DNA of 64,000 bases, taken from the NCBI RefSeq assembly GCF_015500095.1, contig NZ_CP062983.1:4712001-4776000 (forward strand), given 5' to 3'. The translations under genes and the position numbers were made by a program. The stretch comes from Phototrophicus methaneseepsis. GTDB lineage: Bacteria; Chloroflexota; Anaerolineae; Aggregatilineales; Phototrophicaceae. This document shows positions 43,043 to 52,207 of this stretch, piece after piece (position 1 is the first letter of the stretch; the number at the start of each line of letters is the position of its first letter). The notes under the pieces were generated by a model. It had not been told where the DNA came from and searched no databases. It saw nothing but the letters and a program-made list of their open reading frames with translations.

Positions 43043-44863
43043 ATGAAAGCAGTACGAATCACGGCAATGCTATTAGGAGTTATGATGCTCCTGACCATCG
43101 CCACAGCCGTCTTTGCTCAAGAAACCACCTATACGGCGGATACAACCATCAGCCTGAGTGACGATGCAATCTCCGTCGAGGGCAATGGGGCCTCTGTTGA
43201 AGGCCATATCGTCACCATCACATCAGCAGGAACCTACAGCATCAGCGGCACATTGGCTGATGGTCAGGTCACAGTCGATAGTGAAGATGAAGCAGCCGTC
43301 GTCCTCATCCTGAATGGCGTCGACATCAGCAGCACGACATCCGCCCCCATCAATATTGCAAATGCGGAGGAAGTCGTCCTGGTCCTGGCCGATGGCACCG
43401 AGAACTTCGTCTCCGATGCATCGACTTACGTCTATGAGAATGAAGAAGACGATGAACCGAATGCCGCCGTTTTCAGTGATGATGATATGACCATCACAGG
43501 CAGTGGCAGCCTGACGGTAGAAGCCAACTTCAATGATGGCATCGCCAGCAAAGACAGCCTCACCATCACAGGCGGTACTCTGAACGTGACATCGGTCGAT
43601 GATGGCATCCGTGGTAAAGATTCCCTCGTGATTGATGGCGCCACTATCACCATCACATCTGAAGGCGATGCCCTCAAATCTGACGAAGACGAAGATGCCG
43701 AACTGGGCTATATCACCATCGAAAGCGGTACATTCAACATAACAGCAGGTGGCGATGGCATCCAGGCGGAAACAGACCTGACAATCAATGATGGTACTTT
43801 TAACATCAGCACAGCCGGTGGCAGCACAGCCACAATTGACGAGGATTTATCGGCCAAGGGCATCAAAGCAGGTGCAATCCTGACGATCAATGGCGGCACA
43901 TTCGACATTGACACCGGAGATGATGCCGTTCACGCCAACGATACCGTGATCGTCAACAATGGCACATTCAACATCGCAACTGGCGACGACGCGCTCCATG
44001 CCGATCTCACGCTAGAAATCAATGGCGGCGATATTAACATCACCCGTTCTTACGAAGGGATCGAAAGCTCGGTCATTACCTTCAATGCAGGCAATATCCA
44101 CGTCGTTTCCAGTGATGATGGCGTTAACGCCTCCGGCGGCGACACTGAAACCACTGAAGGGACCGCACAAGCAACACCTGAGGATATGGGCACACCGCCA
44201 GAAAATAATGGTGAATTCACAGGTACGCCGCCAGAAGGGGCGCAGGACAGGGGCCCTGGCGGCAATCGATTCCCCGGCGGTAATGGCAACGGGGGCTTCC
44301 CTGGTGGTGGCTTCGGAGAAGATGGCGATAATTACATCTACTTCAACGGCGGCACCATCGTCATTGATGCAGAAGGTGATGGCATCGACGCCAACGGCTC
44401 TATCGAAATGTCCGGTGGTGTGGTCATCGTCAATGGCCCGACTATGAGCATGAATGGTGCCCTGGACTATAATGTATCCTTCAATATCACTGGCGGAACA
44501 CTGGTCGCTGTAGGCAGCAATGGCATGGCACAAGCACCCAGCCAATCATCAACACAGTACGTCATGATGGTCAACCTGGATGCATCCCAACCAGAAGGCA
44601 CCTTGCTCCACATTGAATCCAGCGATGGCGAAAGCATACTCACCTTTGCGCCAACCAAAGCCTATCAGTCCATCGTCGTCTCCTCACCAGATATTGAAGA
44701 AGGCGCAACATACACTATCTATACGGGTGGCAGCGCAGATGGCACAGCAACGGATGGCCTCTATACAGAGAGTAGCTACATAGGTGGCATTCAAAGCACC
44801 AGCCTGACTGTTTCCGGTATTGTGACGCAAATCGGCAATGGCGGTGGCAGAGGCCCCCGCTAA
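43043..44863 (+). CDS. Secreted carbohydrate-binding beta-helix protein, Cthe_2159/DUF4353-like
   Basis: A 606-aa exported protein. The signal peptide (KAVRITAMLLGVMMLLTIAT, cleavage near VFAQ) is followed by many short beta-helix turns of the form SLTITGGTLNVTSVDDGI, ITIESGTFNITAGGDGI and TLEINGGDINITRSYEGI. This matches the Cthe_2159 family, whose founding member binds acidic plant polysaccharide. A Gly/Pro/Asn-rich loop (residues about 375-430, GPGGNRFPGGNG) interrupts the helix. Asp-rich turns suggest bound calcium (inference). It follows the VTC-DUF4956 pair with a good AGGAG and is probably in the same operon; families of this kind often occur with CotH and VTC genes. Confidence 0.83.
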   Translation: MKAVRITAMLLGVMMLLTIATAVFAQETTYTADTTISLSDDAISVEGNGASVEGHIVTITSAGTYSISGTLADGQVTVDSEDEAAVVLILNGVDISSTTSAPINIANAEEVVLVLADGTENFVSDASTYVYENEEDDEPNAAVFSDDDMTITGSGSLTVEANFNDGIASKDSLTITGGTLNVTSVDDGIRGKDSLVIDGATITITSEGDALKSDEDEDAELGYITIESGTFNITAGGDGIQAETDLTINDGTFNISTAGGSTATIDEDLSAKGIKAGAILTINGGTFDIDTGDDAVHANDTVIVNNGTFNIATGDDALHADLTLEINGGDINITRSYEGIESSVITFNAGNIHVVSSDDGVNASGGDTETTEGTAQATPEDMGTPPENNGEFTGTPPEGAQDRGPGGNRFPGGNGNGGFPGGGFGEDGDNYIYFNGGTIVIDAEGDGIDANGSIEMSGGVVIVNGPTMSMNGALDYNVSFNITGGTLVAVGSNGMAQAPSQSSTQYVMMVNLDASQPEGTLLHIESSDGESILTFAPTKAYQSIVVSSPDIEEGATYTIYTGGSADGTATDGLYTESSYIGGIQSTSLTVSGIVTQIGNGGGRGPR

Positions 44864-44884
44864 AGACAAACATGTGTCATTAGT

Positions 44885-44919
44885 AAAAAGGCACTGACTT
44901 TAGCAGCCAGTGCCTTTTT
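44885..44919. terminator. Bidirectional terminator
   Basis: An 11-bp stem (44886-44896 with 44908-44918) has poly-A on the left and poly-T on the right. It sits between two convergent genes and can terminate both. Confidence 0.85.
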
Positions 44920-44973
44920 GCGTTCTAGCTAATTAGCTAGTACCTAACAATAAGCTTCAAGCGTATATACTTA

Positions 44974-45792
44974 TCAAGCTTTGATATAACTAGCCATTGC
45001 AGAACTATATGCTGGTAACATAGCGATAAAATTACTATTCTGATACATCTCATGAATAGGATCATAGCTCTTAATTGGCATCAGACCGTTATATGCTAAT
45101 TTATAGATATCATAGCCATATTCACGCAAATAACGGTCCACATCAGCGAGCAATACACCTGCACTGGAATATTGAGCACCATACTCAAACTGAATTGTTT
45201 TGATTCGCTTTTCTTTTAAGAGGCTATCCGCGCCTTGCAAAACAAATAATTCATGCCCTTCTGTATCAATCTTTAAAAGATCGATATAGTCCATACTACA
45301 CTCGTGAACATATTTAGTGATGGTAGAGATATGAACTGTTTCTTCAGAAACCGAAGGTTTTCCATACAGATCATGCAAAGAATTTTGCCCATGTCCATCA
45401 CCATAAATCTGCAATTTTAGTTCCGACTCAGCTTTACCAAGTCCCAAGTGATTTAGATGTACATTTGAAGGGAAGTTATTTTTCTTCAGCTCAGAAAACG
45501 TATAACTAGATGGTTCAAACGCATAGATAGAAGCATTAGGTTTAACTAAGAGAACTTGTTTTGACCAACTCCCAACGTTTGCGCCAACATCAAAGACAAC
45601 ACATGTTTCATCAAATTGAGGTAGTAGACGCTCCAGAAACAGCACTTCGCCATTCGTGTGCATATCTGCGTTATTTTGAGCAAGATAATCATCTACATAG
45701 CGGCGAGCAAATCGAAATAGTAAAGGATGATGTGGAATCAAAGAATAAGTCAATCTTCTTCCAAGTTTTTGAAGCCTTGTTTTTTCCTTCAT
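44974..45792 (-). CDS. FkbM-family methyltransferase
   Basis: A 272-aa S-adenosylmethionine-dependent methyltransferase. Motif I is VVFDVGANVGSWSKQVLL, the second acidic loop is IYAFEPSSYTFSELKKN, and the FkbM-specific DLLKIDTEGHELFVLQGA follows. Such enzymes O-methylate sugars or small molecules and are common in surface polysaccharide clusters. It begins a region with visibly higher A+T and different codon use than the first 44 kb. It is convergent with the Cthe_2159-like gene and divergent from the GT2 gene. Confidence 0.88.
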   Translation of the reverse strand: MKEKTRLQKLGRRLTYSLIPHHPLLFRFARRYVDDYLAQNNADMHTNGEVLFLERLLPQFDETCVVFDVGANVGSWSKQVLLVKPNASIYAFEPSSYTFSELKKNNFPSNVHLNHLGLGKAESELKLQIYGDGHGQNSLHDLYGKPSVSEETVHISTITKYVHECSMDYIDLLKIDTEGHELFVLQGADSLLKEKRIKTIQFEYGAQYSSAGVLLADVDRYLREYGYDIYKLAYNGLMPIKSYDPIHEMYQNSNFIAMLPAYSSAMASYIKA

Positions 45793-45936
45793 TCCAATTT
45801 CCCGTTACTATGTTTGGTCGCGTTCAAATAGCACATCAACTATAATATACCTTGTTTGTGCGCGTAGACATTTAAAAGATACGAATACAGTCCCTATGCT
45901 ATATCAACGTTATTGTTAGTGAGTGTATATCTGGAT

Positions 45937-46845
45937 ATGATGCCAAAAATCTCTGTGATTATTCCGTGTTACAATGCGGCTCAAACGTTACCTATAGCCT
46001 TAGCATCTCTCCTCGCACAAACTTATGACAATTGGGAATGTATTGTTATTGATGATGGCTCCTCAGATCGCCCTATCGACATTGTGGATGCCGCCAATGA
46101 TACGCGCATACACTTTCACCGTTTTGAAGAAAACCGCGGACGTGCGGCAGCACGACAATATGCGCTAGAAATGGCAGACGGATCTTACCTATGCATGATC
46201 GATGCTGACGACTGGATATATCCTCATAAACTTGCCTTACAAGCTAAATTTATGTCGCAACATCCAGAAATTGCTGTTGTAAGCACAGGTATGGCTATTG
46301 TCGATGAACAAAACAAGATTGTTCGCGCACGTGTCGCCACACAGGACGACGTCAGATTATATGCGCCCCTGGGCCACCCACAATTTCCTCCTATAGCGCA
46401 CGGCCCATCAATGATTCGTCTGGATATTGCGAAGCAACATCAATATGATCCAAGTTTCCGATTATCACAGGATGTGGATTTTCTTTTAAAAATGCTCATC
46501 GATCATCCATTCGCTGCTTTGCATGATCTCACGTATGTTTACTCTGAAATTACGTCTGTCAATCTTAAAAAGATACTGGAAACTCATTCTTACAGTCGCC
46601 AAATGTTCTTAAAATATCGCCAAAAATATCCAAGCGATGTATATAGAAACATTGCGGTCATTCACCTCAAGAATTTGATATATTTTATGGCGTTTAATCT
46701 AGGGTTTGGAGAACAAATGATAAAACGACGTTCCCAACAACCTTCCAGTAATGAGGTGAAGAACTTCTATAATGCATGGGATACTGTCAAAATGATGCTT
46801 GAGAATGTATTCTCAAACAAATATCCAGTAGGGCATCTCGATTAA
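45937..46845 (+). CDS. Glycosyltransferase family 2
   Basis: A 302-aa GT-A fold transferase for polysaccharide assembly on the cytoplasmic side. The N-terminus KISVIIPCYNAAQTLPIAL, the nucleotide-binding WECIVIDDGSSD and the metal-binding DADDW are diagnostic. The start is taken at ATG 45937, directly before the first beta strand. A TTG at 45913 is in frame and would add 8 residues; neither has a strong ribosome site. The 3' end overlaps the convergent GT4 gene by 4 bases. Donor sugar is unknown. Confidence 0.87.
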   Translation: MMPKISVIIPCYNAAQTLPIALASLLAQTYDNWECIVIDDGSSDRPIDIVDAANDTRIHFHRFEENRGRAAARQYALEMADGSYLCMIDADDWIYPHKLALQAKFMSQHPEIAVVSTGMAIVDEQNKIVRARVATQDDVRLYAPLGHPQFPPIAHGPSMIRLDIAKQHQYDPSFRLSQDVDFLLKMLIDHPFAALHDLTYVYSEITSVNLKKILETHSYSRQMFLKYRQKYPSDVYRNIAVIHLKNLIYFMAFNLGFGEQMIKRRSQQPSSNEVKNFYNAWDTVKMMLENVFSNKYPVGHLD

Positions 46846-48026
46846 CTAGTCAAAAGGTGTCGATATTCTTTCAATTGATGCACCCATATATCTTGTGGTT
46901 TAAAGTCCTGAAGCACCCGTAAACGGCCATTTCGTCCGTGCAAATGCCTCAAGTCTGGGTTGGTCACATAATGTTGTATCGCATCTACTAATTCATCTAC
47001 ATTCGCAACTTCAACCAACTGACCAGTCTTATCATCAACAACCGCGTCCACACAACCAGGAATCTGGGTCGTAATGACCGGCAATTGCATTGCTGCTGCC
47101 TCTAGTGGCGTAACAGGAAAACCTTCTCGATAAGAGGGTAAAACAACCATGTCCATTATTGAATAAAACTTTGGCATATCCTGTAAATTCTCAACAAACC
47201 CCACCATACGAATCCGATTATCCTGACTTAAAGTTTCTAACGCTTTAGTGGAAATGCTATCTCGTTCTTCTGCAGGACCGATTAATAACAAATACAAGTG
47301 CTGGTACTTCTCTTTAAGTTGCTGCCATGCCGATATCAGTTCATAAATACCCTTATCCTGAACCAACCGCCCTACAAATCCGACGACAAGTGCATCTTCA
47401 GGTAAATCCATTGAGTGACGACGTGTTTTCCGTTCTTCTACATAACTATCAGGATTGAACAACCCCTCTGCATCCACACCGTTAATGCTCCCATGATTCA
47501 GCACCTTAATTTTTTCTGCCTGACAAAGTTTCTCTTCAATAAGTATCTGCTTTATCGATGGGCTGACACAGTAAACTTGATCAGCAAGATGGCAAGATAC
47601 CCATTCGCTGAACAGAAGTAGCTTCCGTTTTAAGCCCACTTGCGTCATGAAAGGTAAACCATGCACATGATAAATTTTTATCGGAGAGTCCGCTAAGCTA
47701 GCAGCTATCATGCCAACCAGCCCAGCTTTAGGGGTATGCGTGTGCACGATGTCATAACGTTTTTCTCTGAAAAGCTTCAGTAACCGCATAATTGTTGCTA
47801 TATCTTTAAACGGCGATATCATCCGGTAAATATCTATTGCATGCGTCCTAACCCCTTCTTCATTTCCAAATTCATTCAAAAGCTTCCCAGGAGATGACAA
47901 CACTTCAACCTCAAATCCATTCGCCTTCATATACGCTATCTGTCCCCTTAAAAAGCGCAACGATATTGGTACAGTCATCAAGTGAAGCAGAGAAGTCTTA
48001 TTATCACTCACTGGGCTTTCTTTCAT
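46842..48026 (-). CDS. Glycosyltransferase family 4
   Basis: A 394-aa GT-B fold retaining transferase. YDIVHTHTPKAGLVGMIAA in the N-terminal half, VVGFVGRLVQDKGIYELI in the second, and the nucleotide-binding SYREGFPVTPLEAAA (E-x7-E type) are typical. It adds a sugar to a lipid-linked polysaccharide intermediate. I prefer ATG 48026; a GTG at 48041, 7 bases after the upstream ligase stop, is also possible and would be translationally coupled. It lies in the operon flippase-ligase-GT4 on the minus strand. Confidence 0.88.
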   Translation of the reverse strand: MKESPVSDNKTSLLHLMTVPISLRFLRGQIAYMKANGFEVEVLSSPGKLLNEFGNEEGVRTHAIDIYRMISPFKDIATIMRLLKLFREKRYDIVHTHTPKAGLVGMIAASLADSPIKIYHVHGLPFMTQVGLKRKLLLFSEWVSCHLADQVYCVSPSIKQILIEEKLCQAEKIKVLNHGSINGVDAEGLFNPDSYVEERKTRRHSMDLPEDALVVGFVGRLVQDKGIYELISAWQQLKEKYQHLYLLLIGPAEERDSISTKALETLSQDNRIRMVGFVENLQDMPKFYSIMDMVVLPSYREGFPVTPLEAAAMQLPVITTQIPGCVDAVVDDKTGQLVEVANVDELVDAIQHYVTNPDLRHLHGRNGRLRVLQDFKPQDIWVHQLKEYRHLLTS

Positions 48027-48048
48027 CTCAATAAATAGCACGACTAAA

Positions 48049-49254
48049 TCAACTCTTCACGAGATATACGCGCGACACCAACCCCAGATATAGCATAAAA
48101 TATCGATCGCGATGCAACGTGCCATGGATCATCATCACAAAAGTCGAAAATAAAAAAGCAATCACGATATAGTAGGCTGCTGTTATAAGGATGTTCGAAT
48201 TACTTCGCCTCTGTCTGAAAACATCAAAAAATAACCAGAAGAAAGCAACAAAACCAGGAACGCCCAGATCAACCAATATGGAAGTATAGGCACTGTGCAT
48301 CTCATGCTTACCCGTTGGTGAAATTAGATAATTCCTACCAATCCCTACACCCCATGGGAACCATTGGCCTATATTGTTAAACACAGATTCATACTGTTCA
48401 AAAATAAAATTATCTGGGTCACTAGCAATTTCAAAAGCATTATCAATACGTTCTACAACAAAAAACTCATTCAGATTTTCCCCATTCCCCAAAACGATCC
48501 CTACGCCAAGCGTAACAAGAAAAACGACAATACCATAAGCCCGTTTATCGTTCTTCATCAGCCCTAAAAACAGATAAATTGCCATAGCAACAGAGATAGC
48601 AAAAATAGCTGTTCGACGACTACCCCCGATCACAAACAAGCTAGATAACAATCCAGTGATGACAATCAGAAGCCATCGCTTTTTCACTAAAATATTGCCA
48701 AATGTAAATACAATACCTGTCACCATATAGCCATAGACGGACAACTGTGCGCCATTTCTAAACGTTCCAGTTACACGTCCAATCAATCTCGACTGAAACC
48801 ACTGTTGTGTCGGAAAAAGAAAGTCATGAATCACAATAATGGCCTGCCAATAAACGCTAGCAAAAATCCCCGCAATGAGAACTTTTAAACTATGAAGATC
48901 TTTAGCTATGGTGTAGCCAAGAATCCAGTAGAGAAAAGCCATAAAAAGTGCTGCAAACTCAGCTAATACCCCTGTATAACTACTCAAACCTGGGTCACTT
49001 GCAGTAAAGAACAAACCTAGACAGCATGAAAAAATTAAAACATAGATATAGAATTTACCGGCAAAGCTTATATTGATTTGGCGAGCAATAAAGCTATTAA
49101 TAAGAAAGAAGATAACCAGAATGTCCACTATGGCGATTCGGCTGAATATATTGTTCGCTTCAATAGCCGTATCAACATTTCCAGTTAAATTGATAAGCGG
49201 CAATAACAAACCAATCGCGAAGATTAATATGTCTATTGTTCTTACACTTTTCAT
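48049..49254 (-). CDS. O-antigen ligase/polymerase-family membrane protein
   Basis: A 401-aa protein with ten or more helices (for example SVRTIDILIFAIGLLLPLI, GFVAFFWLFFDVF). A large external loop lies in the C-terminal half (VVERIDNAFEIASDPDNFIFE to GIGRNYLISPTGKHEMHSAY). The motif PWGVGIGRNYLISP followed by HSAYTSILVDLGVPG is what is seen in WaaL/Wzy-type proteins. It would polymerise or transfer the polysaccharide repeat outside the membrane. Ligase versus polymerase cannot be told from sequence. It is between the flippase and GT4 genes. Confidence 0.85.
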   Translation of the reverse strand: MKSVRTIDILIFAIGLLLPLINLTGNVDTAIEANNIFSRIAIVDILVIFFLINSFIARQINISFAGKFYIYVLIFSCCLGLFFTASDPGLSSYTGVLAEFAALFMAFLYWILGYTIAKDLHSLKVLIAGIFASVYWQAIIVIHDFLFPTQQWFQSRLIGRVTGTFRNGAQLSVYGYMVTGIVFTFGNILVKKRWLLIVITGLLSSLFVIGGSRRTAIFAISVAMAIYLFLGLMKNDKRAYGIVVFLVTLGVGIVLGNGENLNEFFVVERIDNAFEIASDPDNFIFEQYESVFNNIGQWFPWGVGIGRNYLISPTGKHEMHSAYTSILVDLGVPGFVAFFWLFFDVFRQRRSNSNILITAAYYIVIAFLFSTFVMMIHGTLHRDRYFMLYLGLVSRVYLVKS

Positions 49255-49330
49255 CGCAGCCCTACAGAACCCATCCTGGCATAATATTCAAATTTTCCGC
49301 ATGGCCCTTCATTAATCAGACTAATCTATT

Positions 49331-50641
49331 TCAGAGCATTGATTTTGATTCTTTCGATATCTTCCTGATGCCATAGAAAACGACTATGCCGCTACCTGCT
49401 AACTGGAACACAAGGCTAGAAACCCGAGTCAGCGCAGCTCCTATCAGGCCATAGGTTGGAATAAAGTAGAAGCTCGTCCCAATTACTACAAGAAGCACAA
49501 ACAAAAAAAGCGGCAACTGTACTTTGTAATATCGCAAAGCTAACATCGCGAAGTTAAATACTGAAGCCAAATTAGAGATAATAGATGCAAACATCAAGAT
49601 GAGGAATACATCAATGAAGTCAACATACTCTGGCTGATAAAAAAAAGAAATTAAATCTCGCCCAAATAAGAGAGATACTACAAATCCTGCTACACCTAAA
49701 CCAACTGCGATTCCCAAATCAATCATGAGAATTCGTGTGAACTGGGACAAGTTTCGATCGTGAGCATAAGCGGACATACGAGGCAATGTCGCATGCCCTA
49801 GTGCAGCCACAACTGTCGCCTGGACGACCATTAAGTAGGCCAAAGCGGAAAATACGCCTAATTCACTTTCGCCTAAAGAACTTTCAATAAAATATCTTGG
49901 CACATTGAGATTTAGTGATGTCAGGGAAGCAACAATTCCTAAGGGTAGAGATAATAAGATCAGGCTCCAATACTGATTCATCACTTTATATATATTGACC
50001 TTACGCGCAAATTTACTCTGATTTTCAGCAAATATCAGAAACTTAGTGCTCATTCGATCATAGGTAATTAATAAAATAAACCACAGCAACGCCATAAGGC
50101 CTGTGCCTACAATAACCGAACCCGTAAGCCACATCGCAAAAAACATTACAACAACTGATGAAATACCTCGAATGATTAAAGACTTTGCAATACGGTCCAT
50201 GCGTTCTCGTTGCTGTTGGAGACCATAGTAAATATCACTTATAGCCTCGAAGCATTTCGCCAAGCCTACAAAAAGAATCACCATAGATGTTTCAGCACTG
50301 TAGTCGCCGAACAGAGCAACAATGATAATTGCCATTAAGGCAATAACAGTTGTAACAATGCGAAGGCCAAGATATTCAACAAATCGATAGCTATCCAGCT
50401 GATCCGTTACCTGGACTGTCCGGAGTTGAAGGTTAGAAAATATAACAATAGGAGATGTTAAAGCCATAGCCAGTGCAAATTGCCCCACTAATGCGGGATC
50501 ACCAAATTTTGCCACAATAATCACAAGGCCCCATTGAGAAGCTGCATAGATCACATTGCCGACTAACGTCCAAGAAAAATTCGCTTTGAGCGATAAGGCT
50601 TGATCACTATTTTTCTTTGCGGCTTTTAACCAGAGTCTCAT
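49331..50641 (-). CDS. Oligosaccharide flippase (Wzx/MATE-like)
   Basis: A 436-aa protein with about 12 to 14 helices that would move the lipid-linked repeat unit across the membrane. The N-terminus KANFSWTLVGNVIYAASQWG matches polysaccharide-export MATE proteins, and AMALTSPIVIFSNLQLRTVQ follows. I take ATG 50641 (RLWLKAAKKN) as start with GGAAG upstream; ATG 50659 and TTG 50686 are in frame alternatives. It is the first gene of the minus-strand polysaccharide operon, and the 600-bp gap upstream must hold its promoter. Confidence 0.87.
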   Translation of the reverse strand: MRLWLKAAKKNSDQALSLKANFSWTLVGNVIYAASQWGLVIIVAKFGDPALVGQFALAMALTSPIVIFSNLQLRTVQVTDQLDSYRFVEYLGLRIVTTVIALMAIIIVALFGDYSAETSMVILFVGLAKCFEAISDIYYGLQQQRERMDRIAKSLIIRGISSVVVMFFAMWLTGSVIVGTGLMALLWFILLITYDRMSTKFLIFAENQSKFARKVNIYKVMNQYWSLILLSLPLGIVASLTSLNLNVPRYFIESSLGESELGVFSALAYLMVVQATVVAALGHATLPRMSAYAHDRNLSQFTRILMIDLGIAVGLGVAGFVVSLLFGRDLISFFYQPEYVDFIDVFLILMFASIISNLASVFNFAMLALRYYKVQLPLFLFVLLVVIGTSFYFIPTYGLIGAALTRVSSLVFQLAGSGIVVFYGIRKISKESKSML

Positions 50642-50686
50642 GGCATTACTTACTTCCATACAGGCGAATAACAGCATGTTCGACAA

Positions 50687-51293
50687 ATCGCAAACTGAGA
50701 TTCATTCATTGAATCACTGATTACCGTAATCAAGTTATACGATTTCACAATCTGTATGAGCATGCAAACATTAAATATATTGTTCACCTCATAACAGACT
50801 CAATTACAATATTATCAGCAGGCAGATTCATCTAACTACATGGCATCTAAAAGGCTAGGCATTACTAGATTGCGTATACTATTACAGGTATTGAAAAATC
50901 ACTGCTCTATGTGAAAAGATAATTGACCATTACCTCAACAGAAAACTTCCTAAATAACTATTAACTATACATTTCAAACTACACTTATGGCCTTGGTCCC
51001 CCTTTGCGTCTCTCATTGTTATGTATGCTGCAATTGAATATGTATAGTCTATAACTATAAAGTTATTACTTTCTACACTATTGTACCTCCATCAAGAAAG
51101 AATATCTGAATAGTTAACGAACGACCACCTCACAACTTAAAATTCATGCTATCATCACTTAAGATTCATCTATTAAAAGCTTTTGCGACTAGATTATATA
51201 GAAGATTTATTGACAGGAATCTAATAACTTTTTCATCCTTTATGTAATTTCGATGAAAAACAATAGATTGGCTGTTGTTCCACCAGACGGATC
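50687..51293. other. AT-rich intergenic region with no recognisable gene
   Basis: About 600 bases with only short frames and no strong hairpin. It separates the polysaccharide cluster from the propeller array. It presumably holds the flippase promoter on the minus strand, but no box pair can be assigned with confidence. Confidence 0.5.
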
Positions 51294-51314
51294 TGAGGCA
51301 CTGTTACTGATCAA

Positions 51315-52136
51315 TTGCAGCCGTATCCTCAAGGCTTGCAAGGCGGGATTGCACCATTGCAGGATCGAATTCTGCTATATCGTTCAAACATTCTAGTCAG
51401 TTATAACCATTTGCGTGATACAGGCACTCTGCAACATGGTGGGTTGGTAAGAGCAGGGCTAGACTACCAACTGTTCGCATATCCATATGGTAACAATGGC
51501 ATTCCTGATTGTTCTGATGAAATGAAACAAAGAGGCCGAACAGATTGCCGAGAATGGGCACATTTACATCTAGAGGTTTATTACGATATTAACGATGATC
51601 TGACAGATGGTCTGCGTTTGAACCCACTTTTAGTATTTAGTGTCGTAACCGCCACCTTAGTCGCAGATTATATTGACCCTTACTATCCTCACTATCTATA
51701 CGAAAGGTATGAATGGGTTCCGGCAGATAATAGTGACCCGACTCTAGCATAACCTAATAGCGAAGGTTGGTTTGATGGTGTGACGTTTACAAATGCTCAT
51801 TCGGGTATTTCTGAGGTTCGCAAAGATCAAGAAGAGGACATGGACATCGGTATTAGGTCCGAAGATAATTCAGTAATATATATTCTTGGCGACGACAGGT
51901 CTTTAGCTAATGATACAACCACTGATAATGATACATGTGTATTTATTTGGGCAAGGATTGACCAAAATGTTCGTTTTAGAAATGGACAAAGCCCAACTTG
52001 TTATACTCCGGGTATTCAGTCATTTGGGGCACCTCCTAACGAGTATGATGGCATAGAGGGCCTTTCTTCATCTGGGCGATGGATAGACGATATGAGAAGC
52101 CTCATTGATAAGCTACTTGCGATGAATACGAACTGA
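51315..52136 (+). pseudogene. Remnant of an M23-like peptidase gene with an in-frame stop
   Basis: The frame from TTG 51315 gives YNHLRDTGTLQHGGLVRAG and later WAHLHLEVYYD with GLRLNPLLVF. These are the typical C-terminal elements of lysostaphin-type M23 peptidases (HxH zinc ligand), though the upstream HxxxD half is missing and a TGA blocks the frame at 51294. TAA at 51750-51752 interrupts the frame, which then continues without a shift (PNSEGWFDGVTFTNAH) to a stop at 52134-52136. Both halves read as one protein of about 273 residues. I treat it as a decayed gene; expression of the pieces is unproven. Confidence 0.65.
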
Positions 52137-52207
52137 CCAAGAAAACATTTAGATTGATGACGAGATAAGAACATATTCATCCGCTATTAATTTGGAGAAA
52201 TCGCTTG

